In this document: piece by piece, positions 9,830 through 21,885 of the stretch
How positions within the stretch are numbered: position 1 is the first letter of the stretch
Layout: each line of letters starts with the position of its first letter
Assembly (NCBI GenBank): GCA_015478945.1
Contig: JABUQX010088111.1
Coordinates: forward strand, 1 to 25,907
Source: Trachelipus rathkii
Taxonomy: Eukaryota > Arthropoda > Malacostraca > Isopoda > Trachelipodidae
Direction of reading: 5' to 3'
DNA: 25,907 bases
Notes under the pieces: model-generated
Databases searched by the model: none
Seen by the model: the letters and a program-made list of their open reading frames with translations, nothing else
Told to the model about the DNA's origin: nothing
Made by a program: the position numbers and the translations under genes

Positions 9830-10285
9830 GTCTGTGCAACAGCTACAAAAAATTGAACGCCATAACAAGCGAGCTTCATGAGACTGTGATCGGACTTTCG
9901 TTGTGGTATCTCATCAAAATATAAGCGATATCATACACATCTCTGGATCCAGAGTCTACATTACTATTTACTATCACCTATTATATGCTATACACCTTTC
10001 TTTATCGTCTCATGCCATTACTATCGCATTCTTTTCACATCAGACATTTCTCCTCTGACTCAATCCACTTTATTTATCTTCAGTATTCCAAAGCCGGTTT
10101 TAGAAATTCCCATGACGCATTACTTCAACACGCTATTATACAATTCGCCTTATACCAACTATCATTACATTATCTTTATCTTGTAGTCTAAACCATCTTA
10201 ATATAAGCTATACTAGTTTTATCCTCTCATTTACCGCTCTTCTTACACACCAGACATCCTCCTTACAATTAGTTAAAATTATATA
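9830..10285 (+). repeat. Diverged copy of dispersed repeat R
   Basis: This aligns in the same orientation and order with 25.07-25.47 kb. Shared blocks, in order, include GGAC with GTG(A/G)TATCTCA (near 9890-9912 and 25154-25175), GACATTTCTC (10043 and 25274), GACTCAATCC (10057 and 25304), AGCCGG, CAACAC, and ACCATCT followed by ATTTACC, CTTCT, ACACAC and ACATC (10190-10255 and 25405-25475). It is much more AT-rich and decayed than the 25-kb copy. An open frame of 68 codons at 9985-10191 shows no recognisable product and is probably incidental. Confidence 0.55.
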
Positions 10286-12527
10286 AGTTTATCATCTTCA
10301 TTAGAATATTTTTTAATTCCTTTCCTATGACATTGATAAAGATATTGTTCTTAATAATTGAAATGTGAAGTAGCAATGATAGATTCCTATAATGTTATCT
10401 TATTTTGAATCAACCTATAATTTAGCTTATCTATTTTATATCAGGAACCCATAGGTTTAATAACTAAATTAGAAAGAGCCTTCGCTGTTCTCAAATCGAT
10501 AAATAGTTCTTTTGGATAATATACACTTATGAACTATCGCAAATAGGATTTTGTGGGAACACTAAGCTACACTTTTGCGGTAAATTTAACATTCTTATTT
10601 ACAGCTGCTATAATACAACATTGGTCCGCCATTAATTCAATTGCAACACATTAATTATGATTATTATAAATATTTGAAAATACATTCGAATCACACATCT
10701 CCTCAACGCAGTGTCAACAATAACTCTATAACAACATACTCACAGAACACAATATTTGATACCTCTATAACTTACAAGCATACGTTGTGAACTTTAAAGT
10801 ACTCTACTAGCCGTAATTTCCGAGCAATTATTAGTAATTATTTCATCTATTTCCATGTTCTTTTACACGCAGCTCTTCATTAGCAATGTCACTTTTATGA
10901 TCTTGTTGACAACTCAGGACAGATTCGTGTAAATAAACTCTCTTTCAGAATGGCACACAAAATATATGACATCATTACCCAGTGTAATCTCAATTTACAG
11001 TATTAGGCTAATTTTATCCACTCTTATGGTTTCACATTTAATTCATCATTCATTTCAATACCTTATTTATTACTATTAAACATATCTATTACATATTTAT
11101 ATCTTACTACCGAATATCATATCACAATTAAATATTTATTCACAAGTGAAGTAGTAATACATTATCAGTTAGCTCACTCACTATTGATATTAAACCATAC
11201 GCTTATCTTCAATTTTTTCAATTTATATTTTACTTTTTAGATCCTATTATCAAAATTGCACATACATACAACACATACTATTTCATATATCACTGTTTAT
11301 ATTATATTATAGAGTTCCCTTATATTTAAATCCTTATTATATTCATACTCTGTTGAATCTAATGACCAATAAATGCCTATAATTAACAATATTTATTATT
11401 TTTAATATTTTAATAATACATAAGTAGATGGGTGATCACTAAAAAAAAATGAATGAATATATTGAAAGATATTGAAGTTTCTTGAAAGCGATTTATAATA
11501 TATTAATATTATTAAAATAATATATTTTGTAGCTCTCGAATAAGTGAAATGATAGGTGATATAATTAATTAAATGGAGGAAATCGCTTAATTTATGCTAT
11601 TTTGCTGACATTATTGATAAAAATTACTGACTATGGGTATATATTATAGTTATAAGAATATCAGTTAGAATCAAAATGACATCTTTTAAACTTTAAAAGA
11701 AACAGTATAAATATAACTTATAAATTTTATCATTACATCAATATATTTACTTTTCTCGTAAATTATGATTTAAGAAAATATTAGTTCTTATATAAGCATT
11801 TGAAGAAATGGTTATTGTTAATACACTTAGTCGATTCGTTCATTTTTTATGAGGTAATAATAAAACTAAAATCTTAAATACGACGATAGTTCTAGTTCTC
11901 TCGATAGCATGATATTGGATCATTATTAGTCCGTATTTCGAATTAAGTAAGGTAAGAGCTCTTCCCTGTGTTCAGTTTTTGGTCATCAATGTAACTTACT
12001 CAAAGACGCCTTTGTGGTATATGTTTATTTTGTACGCATATAGGAGATTTACATCAAATTATTATTTTATTCATGCATTAAATCTATATATTAGTAATTA
12101 TTTTATTTATGCGTGATTAATATAGACTTATTTTTTTTACTCATATAATATATAAATTTAATATTATAATTATTAATTCATATATTGTTCTACTTGCAAT
12201 TTTTATGTATTTCTTAATTGCTGGCGGTGATTTAAATCGGAAGCAACAGATGGACTTCGTCAGCCCTGAAGAACAGTCCTTTGGAGTTACAGACAAAATA
12301 TTGTAAAAGATTCATAGTGTAATATTTGTCTCAAGTTTGTGACATTTAGATTAATTGAAAATATTAATTAGTTTTAAATTATTAGTTGTATAACTAGGAG
12401 TAGTGTTAATATTTGACTTCAGGTCATATATATTAATATTTAATAAGTAGCCGCTTGTTTTTGTTTATATTCTAATCTTAACAATCTTTAAGATGATGTA
12501 GAGGATTGGGGAAATCCTCTTTGATTT

Positions 12528-12620
12528 CTAATACTAATCACTAATAATTATAACATAATAATAATCAACTAATAATAATAATAATAATAATTAATAATAA
12601 TTACTAATAATAATATATAT
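12528..12620. repeat. (TAA)n-type microsatellite
   Basis: Imperfect runs of TAA/ATA trinucleotides, the purest part near 12570-12600. Confidence 0.8.
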
Positions 12621-12994
12621 CCGATGATTACTAACTCAGCATAGGTATTAATCAGACAAATAAATCAAAGAGTAAAATTGCCTCTTAAACTTAAATAACG
12701 TTAAATTAAATTGAAGTGCTCTTTCGAAAGATGAAATAAAGGAGCAATAGTATAGTCTTAATCAAATTAAGGAGGATTGTTGATCTGGAAACATTCTGGA
12801 AAATCTGGAAATCATTCGTTATAAGTGTTCGTTCTTTATGAGTTAATTTTAAATAATTACTGAATTTAGTAGATTAGGCAATATATTCATTATGATTGAT
12901 ATTTATTATTACCAGGATTATGGTCATGCTTCCGGTTGGTTCTTGTTGCAAGGGGGTGCTGCTTTATATACTATAATCATCATTATAAAAGTCA

Positions 12995-13020
12995 TAATTA
13001 TTATTATTATTATTATTATA
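12995..13020. repeat. (ATT)n microsatellite
   Basis: A short uninterrupted run of ATT trinucleotides. Confidence 0.85.
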
Positions 13021-13919
13021 TATGATTGAGAGAATATTATAGAATTTCATTAATATCAGTTGAGTTTTTAAATTTGAAAATTTTATTTATTATATTTAAA
13101 AATGGTAATTTTTTTTAGCAAATAATAATATAAATTGCAGAATTTAAATTAATTTTATGTTTTTAGATGAGATTATTTCCTTTTTTATATTATTTTGTCT
13201 GTTCAAGTGTTGCTAATTTTTAGCTCTCCGAATTCCCTTGAGAGTTCTTCATTTGAAAAGTTCCCCATTCGTCCTGTAAATAAGAATTTGGTCGTTGAAG
13301 AAGCAAAAAGAATTAAAAACAATAAAATTGAACTATTATGAGAAAGATGACTCTAAGCTTACATTTGAAATCAAACAGTTAAGAAGTTTAGATGTGATAT
13401 CTTCATTTTGAATAGTAATTTAAGAATTTCAATTTGTTAAGTAGATTGGTTGATAAATTTACCTTATTTATATGATAGTGGTTTTGGACGCCTTTCGGTA
13501 TTGTACAATTTATAATCTTTATTTATCGCTTTATCAATTAGAATAATTTTCATCACGAATTAAAGGAATTAATGATTGTTAAATATGTTATTGGATGTAT
13601 AATAAAATGCCTGTAGTTAATCTAATTAAGCTTGGTGGTTGGGTAATGAAGATTAGAGGGAATAATTGTCATTAGTTTCTAAGCACTTTGACTCTAAAGG
13701 TTTTAGAGGATGGGACTGGTATACTATTCTTAAATTAGACTCATTAGAAGAGTAACAATAATGATGGGTAAGCTTGTAATCGTTGATTTGGTTATAGTAC
13801 AGGTATTTCATTCATTTATTCACTAAATTTTCTCTCAATAATTAAATTTACCAATGGTTTTCAGATAAGATTGACTTAGTTTTTTACTGTGAACATTTAA
13901 ACAGTTATAACACATAAGA

Positions 13920-15700
13920 GACAGTGTCAGTATCGGGAGTGGAAAATTCTTCATTCCTCTATCATCTCCTACGCTAATATTTCATTATAGAAATCGTTTC
14001 TGGGTATACTCTTTCGATTAACGAGCAAAGCGCTTTCTTTATTACGCGAAAGTTGCTGACTGACCTACTTGAGTTATTACTTAACTAGACAATCTTTATT
14101 AGCTATCTTTGTCAAAAAATACTAATCTTATTAACAAACTTCTTTAATAAAATCTGACATGTCCTCTTATTCACGCTATATCTTTAGAGTGTTTTATTGA
14201 TATGATTTATTATGGCTACAAATAGAACGAGATAGGAGGCCAATATCTTTGTCATCTATTTTACTTCGTACAAATTATAATCTGAATAATACTTTGAAGT
14301 ATACGCACCTTAACTCTTCTCTTACATTTCCATGAATCAGGTGTAAAATAAAATTGTCTGATATACGACTACTGGGGATGTTAGACTACTCATACTGATA
14401 GCAGAATTGCATATTATAGGTTACACAAATTTTATAACGTTAACGGTGAGCATTACGGTGAGGACAACTAGCGCTGGACATGGCCACTGTATTTCACTCG
14501 CCGATCTCTTGACACGCACGATCATCGTAGTGTCGGATTAGATAAGTACTAATTAGTACGGACATCATCATTGCAACTCTATCAGTGTGGTCATTATATA
14601 AGTCATACATTGCATAGTAAACATACAGCGATCTTAATTTTGCTCTGAATAAGTGTGATAACATCAGATTATGTCATTAATGTTATCTAGGTTATAGGGA
14701 CTCAAGAAAAAAACACGGAGACTGAGCTAGATCCTTCTAACTATAAGGTCCTATGAGTTGTATATCATCGCACTTGTGTAGTGGTATTATTAGTATAGAT
14801 GATACATTGGTGAATAATACTAATTTGCATTAAGCTCTCAATTTTTTATGTATTCATCAGAAACCTTACTTTATGCGTTCTTTTACCGATGGCAGGTACA
14901 GTTCGGCTGTTAGAGCTCACTCGAGGTCTATTACTTGACAGACTGTCATTATATCCTATTATAACGATTTAAGAGTTTATTCATTCTCTTGCGGCACTAC
15001 GAGTAGACATGCAGTGGATGAGATGCGTGATGACACTATCCAAAGCATTTGACCGGGTTATGGCAGCACTTATTATTCATGCTCTGCAGATCGCTCTCGT
15101 CTAGAGATTTTGGTGATAGAGATTACAATCATCTATTTGTGAACACGTATATGTGAGACGGTATATTCTAGGGAGCATGTTCATTCGAAATCGGGTAGAA
15201 TGATAAGCTTGAGTGTGTAGTTATGAGTGAGGGACGACAATACATCTGTTCTATATGATTATGGGATGAGTAACTGGGTAGGTGATGACAGGTCAGGTCT
15301 TGCACGCACGCGGGAGATCCTATGTATCTACACACTCTCTCCTCAGTACCTGAGCTTTGAAAGTTCTCTCATCAACTCTCTAGAGCTGATGTTCGCTCAC
15401 CTCGCCACGTGACAATGGGACAGCAGCGCACTTTCTGATCTATGTAAACATCACTCTCTCTGCATGAGAGTACTCGTAATGTCTCGTGAATGAGCACATC
15501 TTCATTGTGTTTTATTGCTCAAGAGCTCTCTTCTCTCTGCTGCTCGTCTGTATATAATGAACTCATATACTCAGAATGTACGAGCCGTCTTGTCTTCAAA
15601 TTATCTAGAGATCTCCGTTATACGTTACTTCCGCTATGGATAACTTATGGTAGCATAGCTGATATAGAGATAGAGAGATAGATATGATTGTTCGTGAACA
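13920..15700 (+). pseudogene. Jockey-like LINE ORF2 remnant, very decayed
   Basis: This is a remnant of a non-LTR retrotransposon reverse transcriptase. At 13925-14050 the DNA aligns with 22395-22515 of the better copy, with shared runs ACAGTG, TATCGG, GTGGAAAA, CGAGCAAAGC and CTTTC. Farther on, 'ELDPSNYK' (14724-14747) matches the KKGDxSDPSNYRPI block before RT motif A. 'LSKAFDRV' (15036-15059) matches RT motif A, A-L-D-I-S-K-A-F-D-R-V. Near 15540-15590 a degraded 'YNELIYSECT' resembles the L-Y-K-G-L-I-x-P-x-x-E-Y block near the RT end. Nothing stays in one frame for more than about 60 codons. Base changes are so dense that only landmarks remain; the ends are approximate. Confidence 0.55.
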
Positions 15701-17480
15701 TTCAATTCTTAACTACAATTATTGTGATACTCTTCTCTATAATATTGACACAGTACTATATGACTACTACGGCCAGTATTATCAATATAGAAAGTGTCTT
15801 CTCTCATGTAAGTGACTACTGTATGCAATAATTAAATTACGGTATTCCATTAGCATTAACATAATACAATAAAAAAAACATAGATATCATTGCAACATAA
15901 AATCTACATCAATCACAAGAGGAGATTAATTACAATGGCATGGATATAAAGAAACTGATAATTTTTAGGTTTATGAGCTGATTGAGAAAGATAATTGTAA
16001 TATATATAATGTAGACCTCTTCATGTTTGATTTGCTATAAGCACTTTAAAGAGATTCTCATCACTCCTGTATATTAGGAATTGTCCAATGATTCACTATC
16101 ATATTAGTGAGAAACATCTATAGGTTATGACCACTATATATCACATTCTATGTGATAGGAGGTTCGAGTTCACAAGTCTCAATGTATATACATGCATTCT
16201 TAAAGTAAATTTACTCAGATATCACTCATAGTGACACTCATAAATTAATTTAGCTACATATATAGATATGGTAGCCTCATCATCTCTTTTTCATATTAAG
16301 GTTTCATGCAAAGGAGAGTTGTGCTCGAGAGGAAACATTAACTTACACGTTACACGAATCATTAATAATCAGAGAATTGCCTCAAATAAAGTCCTCGCAT
16401 ATCGATAGGCACATATATAGGTGCACTCAAGATGTAATGAGTAGTCTGAGTGATGTTTAAGTAGATGATAGAACATAACACTATGCTAATGTATCTGCTG
16501 AGGTAGCTATCCTCATCTATCTCTGCACACCTTATGCTTCTATGGAATTACTCTTCATCCATCGTCTAGTTTTCTGCTGATATATATATTATACTTCGTC
16601 TCATAACTATATAAAGCATGGTGTTAGTACAACATACGTGTAATTTTGCATCTACGTTAGTTAGGTGGTTATATTTGTGCGTAATGAAAGCTACTATAGC
16701 ACTATTCCTATAGATATACTTGGGTTAGGTTCTTGTGTAGAAGTGGTAGATGATACTTGATAATATCTATATGAGTTATATTATTATAATTCTCTAGTTA
16801 ATAGGAAGGGCAGCTAAATTATATATTAAAAGGTTATTTGCTCTGTTGTTAATACGTATTGGTAAGTTAGTATGTCATTCGTATCGATAGATTATATATT
16901 TCTACGGGAGATATTTAAAACAAATTTATCCTATTAGTTTTCTTATAGAGCAGACAAGCATTAGTGGTAAAGTTTATGGCGAATATATTAAATTGTGATG
17001 AGTTAAAATATTTAGATTTAATTTTTATTGTTCTATCGATTAAAGTTTCCATTAATATGATAATAATTAGACATATTTAATAAATATAAAGCTTAGGGAC
17101 TATATTCACTACACTAATAAGAGAGAGTAATATAAGCGATGTAACTCATTAACTACTATACTACAATTTATATATTAGTGATATTGGAACTGAATTATAT
17201 ATAATTATTTTTGCGATTGAAGTAATTGATGGATTTTAGATGTACAATAATTTTAATGCCTACAGTATGTAGATCGATAAGATAAAAATTCGATAGGAAA
17301 ATAAATTTTTAAAAATTTCTCTTTTTCCTACTCTATCTTTATCATCTCTCTTTCTCTCTTCTTTATATATATTATATACTATCTTATATTAATTTATATT
17401 ATAATTCTAGTAGTAGTAGTAATTATATTATTATATATATTACAAATATATAAAAAAAAGGGGCATATATTAAAATAGAT
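15701..17480. other. Unassigned AT-rich sequence
   Basis: No recognisable element or open frame is seen. A GGTTCGAGTTC at about 16161 resembles a pol III B box but has no accompanying A box or tRNA fold. Confidence 0.45.
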
Positions 17481-17678
17481 TTAATTTTTCCTAATTACAG
17501 ATATATAAATCTGTAAAACTGAGTTCTCTAACAATATTATATCAGGAGTTGTATTACATATCGTGAAATATTGTATTTTGATGGTGTACCGGAATTCGTG
17601 TCCAGGCGTGATTTTCTCGGCCGGAATGGTGTTGTCATCTTTTTTCTTCGCGTTTTCGGCTCTCTTGCGGCCGAACAT
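17481..17678 (-). CDS. Possible exon or small ORF in a GC-rich island (uncertain)
   Basis: The open frame has 65 codons. The first ~32 codons from the ATG at 17678 use mostly C or G at third positions (about 22 of 32) while first and second positions are below 50%, which is what real coding sequence looks like in otherwise AT-rich DNA. The ATG has an A at -3 (CAAACATG). The peptide begins MFGRKRAENAKKKDDN and is basic and lysine-rich. After about codon 33 codon use turns AT-rich, so a real exon might end near 17580, where a weak GT donor (CCG|GTACAC) occurs. I do not recognise the protein. Alternatively the island is a transposon end, because it shares GGTGTACCG and GGCCGGAA with the hAT end at 21.4-21.5 kb. 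Confidence 0.25.
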   Translation of the reverse strand: MFGRKRAENAKKKDDNTIPAEKITPGHEFRYTIKIQYFTICNTTPDIILLENSVLQIYISVIRKN

Positions 17679-17829
17679 GTTTGAAATATAGAATGTGCCG
17701 GCTTAGGACCGGAATTTTATAACTATTTTGCTTACTTCTGAGAAAAAATTTTGATGGAAGGGATTTATTTACAATAACCCATAGCCCATATATATTAAGG
17801 AGAGAAATAATGAGTACCTGTTGTAGCAT

Positions 17830-19119
17830 TATCCATCGTGTATTACATGACCGTTTACAGTGTTCAATTTATAAATAACAGTTTATATCACGTACCATGG
17901 GTTTCAAAGTCCAGGTTACTTATCAAGTCAATTTTCTATGATGAATTTAAATTTTGAAGTTTCAAAATTACTCACTATATAATTAAATAATAATTAAGGG
18001 TGAACTAATAATTTCAGTTAAATTAATATCTATTATTATATAAAAATATTTTATATATAAAATATACTATATTTTTGTATAAAGTTCATAATTTAATAAT
18101 ATTATATTTATTAATATTACTATCTGTTATATTTATTATATATTTAGTTATAATAATTAAATAACATTTTTATTAATATATAAAAAAATATATTAATAAA
18201 ATTTTAATCAATATATAATTATTTAAATATATATCAAGTTCTATTAATACATATAGATATAATATATATGCAATATGTGTATATCTGCTATGGACCTATG
18301 AGCGGGTTATAAATTTATAATACATGGAAATTCGATATTCAGTAAGTTGAAGATAATGACAGTTTTTTTAAATTAATTTTTTCCATAACTAATAAATTAA
18401 ATTTGGATAGATGGATAATAGGGTATGACATATATATCTAACTATGGCGATATTATTTGCGATTATGTGTAAATCTATAAATATTCATATTAAGTTAGAA
18501 TATTAATATAATTTAGATATTATTTTAATATTTACAGAAAAGGAGGATACAAAATCTTGATTTATATAAAATACTATTATATTGATTCAGATTTAATTGA
18601 TAGACCTAGACTTTACTAATAAATTCCTCAGAATTTGTGCTTTGTATAACTAAGTATAAATTTAATCTATGTCCTATATAAAGTATGATAATAATAATGG
18701 TTATAATTTGGTAATTTTAATATATATTTTTAATTTATATATTATTAAATCATAACAAGGAGATCGGCAAGAACTTTTAATTTTAATTTAATACGTTTAA
18801 TTAATAGATTTATTAAGTAGGACCATATTTTTTGAAATACAATTGACTATATAATAATGTCTTGATATATATATAATTAATCATGATATTCTGTTGTAAG
18901 TTATAAATTATATATATATATCATTATATAATATATTTAATAAATATAATTATATATATAAATATTTAATTTATAATATATAAATATTATATTATTATAA
19001 TATATATAAATTGTACATTCACGTATTAATTATGATCTCTCTTAATTCTGTATTAATAATTAGTTGTTTGATTAGGGGGAAAAAAAATATAAAAATATTT
19101 GGTTATTTTATTTATTTCT
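17830..19119. other. AT-rich sequence, nothing recognised
   Basis: Extremely AT-rich, with scattered ATATTA and TATATA runs. No motif or frame of interest is seen. Confidence 0.5.
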
Positions 19120-19262
19120 TCTTTCGCTCGCGCGTCAGGGTGGTCGCGGGTTGGAGGGTGCTACGCTGGTTTGAAACCATGTATAGGTAGGTTGATGTGG
19201 CTTTGGTGTGAGTGAGGAAAGTCTGCTGTGTGTAAGTTATGTTGGAATGGTGAGAGTTCAAA
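19120..19262 (+). repeat. Possible tRNA-derived SINE remnant
   Basis: An abrupt island of GC-rich, G-biased sequence. GGTTTGAAACC at 19168-19178 matches the pol III B-box consensus GGTTCGANTCC at 9 of 11 positions (N always matching). About 30 bases upstream GGTGGTCGCGGG is a loose A-box candidate. The island is followed by AT sequence and a (TA)n tract, a common SINE tail context. No complete cloverleaf can be drawn. Low confidence. Confidence 0.25.
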
Positions 19263-19315
19263 TATTTATATATTTGGCCGTTAGCTGGTAATAGGGTTGA
19301 TTATTCCTATCTCTA

Positions 19316-19387
19316 CTATATATATATATAATATATTATATATATAATATTATATATATATATATATATAATATATATTTATATATA

Positions 19388-19429
<42 letters not shown>

Positions 19430-19500
19430 CTATATATATAATATATAATATTATATTAATATATATATATATATATATTATATATAATATTATATATATA
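19316..19500. repeat. (TA)n microsatellite tract 1
   Basis: About 185 bases of TA dinucleotides with occasional ATA/TAT phase changes. The 62-codon minus-strand frame across it is a low-complexity artefact. Confidence 0.95.
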
Positions 19501-19534
19501 GTAACTGAATTGGGTGGGAGTAAAGAAAAACTGT

Positions 19535-21330
19535 TCACCAGTATTGGCGATATTTTTTAAACGTTTTTCCAGATATATTTCTGATTCTGAAATGAAATAA
19601 TTTCTCTAATATATGGGAGAGACTGGCAAGGAGAGTAAATTTTGGGCTAGTAACTGCTATGTTTGGAATTTAGCTTTGGTCACTTTCAATTAAGTAATTC
19701 TTCTTTTCGCAGATTAGAAATTGATTTCTTGTTAAAACATCAATTTCTTTAAGAAATTAAATGAAAGTGAGCACTAATTTTTTTTTTTTCTTTTTTACTC
19801 TAAGAGACCTGCTGTTACTTTCACTTTCTTCGAACTTATAAAAACTAAGTAATTTGCAGTAATTTCTTTTCTTATGCTCTTGATGATTTTGAGGTACTTG
19901 GCAAATCTAAGTTTCTTGTAGATAATGCTCGTTTCTGAAAATGGATGAATGACTCATCGCCTGAACCTTTTTCTTGTTAACTGCAACTACTTTATCACTT
20001 TATACCTTTAATTTTTTGAATATTTCTTCAAGCATCATTTTCTACTCAATTTCTCTTATTTCATTAGAAATAAAGTCAGTTTTGTATTTGGTCTACTACG
20101 TACTTAAACAATTATCTTCGTTTTGATGTATGTCTATTGATCCTTCTCTTCCTTTTTATTAATAATCTAAACTCTAATGAAAGAAGACATTTTCATATTA
20201 AGCGTCTGAACTATGCTGTAATCCTCAGAGCTTGACTGATAACTACGACCCGAATCCCAGAATAATAGATGATATAATATAATTGATTTTGCTTATAGTT
20301 TCCCGTAACATGAGAAATGGTTGCAAACTCTGAATTTTCTTCAGTATTTCCCATTTATTAGAGTCAAAAGCTAATGTTTTGAAAAATTGCAGAGGTCTTT
20401 CAAACATTCAATTCTTTCTAGATCAATATGTGCTATTCCATCTTGTATTAACATCTTGAATTGCATAAATGGGCATGCAAGATGAAATGCAAGTTCTATA
20501 TTTTTCTTTTTATGTCATCATTCTTTTAATTACTGGTGAGATTGAAATGTGTCCATTAATCTACATTTCATTATTAAATCATACTGTTCTTTGAGAAAAT
20601 AAGGCACTTTATAACAATTGAAAGTTTATGAATATAAAACAAGAAAAACTTGTGTATCGCTAAATCATTTCAAAGTTTCATGTTATATGTCCATCCCCCC
20701 CCCGCTCCATCTCGAAAGGTCAAATGGATTTTGTTTAGGAGGAATTTTCATTAATTCATCATAATTTAAACTCAGTGATTTTATTCCAGAATGAGAACCT
20801 GGGAAATACTTGCAATTGAGTACACAGTCCATTTTTTTTAAACTCGCTGGTAACCCAGAGTGCAGTTAAAGAAACAAAGCTCGTTTAAATTATTTAGCTC
20901 TCTTAGATATGTGTTGTAAAGGATCATCTGATCCGCCTTAGAGAATTCTCGAATACTGGCTGCTCATATTTCCTGTATGAGTTTGGTAACATCTCTACAA
21001 TATTTTCTACTAGAAATAGATATTTTGGTTGAAGATGGGGCAATAAGTTCAATGAATCTGCTCTTCAGTGACTGTGAATGCTGGTTACTCATTGCGACTA
21101 AAATTCATTATTTTCTGTGATTTGGGTCATTGATATGCCAATATCTTTTCTGGGGAGAAACTCTCCTCAAACTCACTTATCTCACGGCTTTGGATCTATT
21201 GCACTTTTGTGGTTTCCCCTGTTCCAGAAAAGGCGAAGAGAAAATGTTTTACAATTAAAACTTTTTAAACAGAAATTCTTGCTACCTGATGAGATCAGAG
21301 GACTCATGAAAGTGGCTTTGTACTAATTAA
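19535..21330 (-). pseudogene. hAT-family DNA transposase, decayed
   Basis: hAT transposases cut and paste the element. Reading the minus strand from 21.3 kb downwards, family landmarks appear in the right order. 20964-21056 gives 'RFIELIAP' followed by 'SSRKYCRDV', like the family's F-x-x-L-x-x-x-L-x-P-x-Y-x-x-P-S-R segment. 20759-20872 gives 'SLTALWVTSEF', like the sLTtDxWTS motif holding a catalytic Asp (replaced by Ala here). 20429-20455 encodes 'DVNTRWNST', the TRWNST motif near the catalytic core. 19535-19756 is a 74-codon stretch with one internal stop resembling the C-terminal dimerisation domain. Frames change between blocks and stops interrupt them, so it is dead. The N-terminal zinc finger is not recognisable. 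Confidence 0.7.
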
Positions 21331-21394
21331 GAATTTTATGTTGATAGTTATATACAATTATTTTTTTTTTACATTTTTTTTGTAGTTAAACGAA

Positions 21395-21506
21395 AGTTCA
21401 TATAAGAAATTTCGGTTCCGGCCGGAATTCCGCGGAATTTTTTTTTGTGATTCCGCTAATTCCGGTTCCGGCCGGAACTGAAAATTTCAGTTCGGTACAC
21501 CCCTAA
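21395..21506 (-). mobile_element. hAT element 5' end: terminal repeat and GC-rich palindromes
   Basis: On the minus strand this reads TAGGGGTGTACCGAACTG from 21505 inward, of the TAGGGGTGT type common at hAT ends. It is followed by palindromes: TTCCGGCCGGAA occurs twice (near 21415-21426 and 21466-21477) and TTCCGCGGAA once (21427-21436). Such subterminal palindromes may bind transposase. It lies upstream of the transposase remnant in the expected orientation. A (TA)n tract starts directly outside, so a target-site duplication cannot be read. The opposite end is not certain (see findings for 17.58 kb). Confidence 0.55.
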
Positions 21507-21597
21507 TATATTATTATATTTACTATATATTATATTATATATATATTATATATATAATATATATTTATATATAATATATCATATATATATATATATT

Positions 21598-21658
<61 letters not shown>

Positions 21659-21696
21659 TTATATATATATATATATATAATATATATATTATATTA

Positions 21697-21770
<74 letters not shown>

Positions 21771-21823
21771 ATAATTATATATTATATCTTATATATATAT
21801 ATATATATAGTATATATTATATA

Positions 21824-21885
<62 letters not shown>

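Larger units (their letters stand above)
10286..13919. other. AT-rich sequence, no confirmed gene
   Basis: Long AT-rich DNA in which all frames are interrupted. It contains short trinucleotide-type runs (12528-12620 and 12995-13020) and an 8-bp hairpin AGAGGATT-GGGGA-AATCCTCT around 12498-12518. Three short islands of higher GC and coding-like appearance lie at 12223-12303, 12916-12975 and 13224-13338, treated as weak exon candidates in the findings. No start-to-stop gene can be supported. Confidence 0.5.

Noticed and set aside
9990..10265. Apparent direct duplication (GCTATAC ... CAGACAT) with ~220-base spacing
   Set aside because: Both parts align better to consecutive different parts of repeat R at 25 kb, so the similarity between them is probably only shared C/T-rich style.
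15227..15681. Two ~60-codon plus-strand frames
   Set aside because: They fall inside the decayed LINE and are only short open stretches between stops.
16161..16171. B-box-like GGTTCGAGTTC
   Set aside because: No A box at the right distance and no tRNA fold around it; treated as chance.
19350..19538. 62-codon minus-strand frame rich in Ile and Tyr
   Set aside because: A translation of (TA)n; no biological signal.
21117..21326. 69-codon plus-strand frame
   Set aside because: It lies opposite the hAT remnant, whose motifs read on the minus strand; no independent support.
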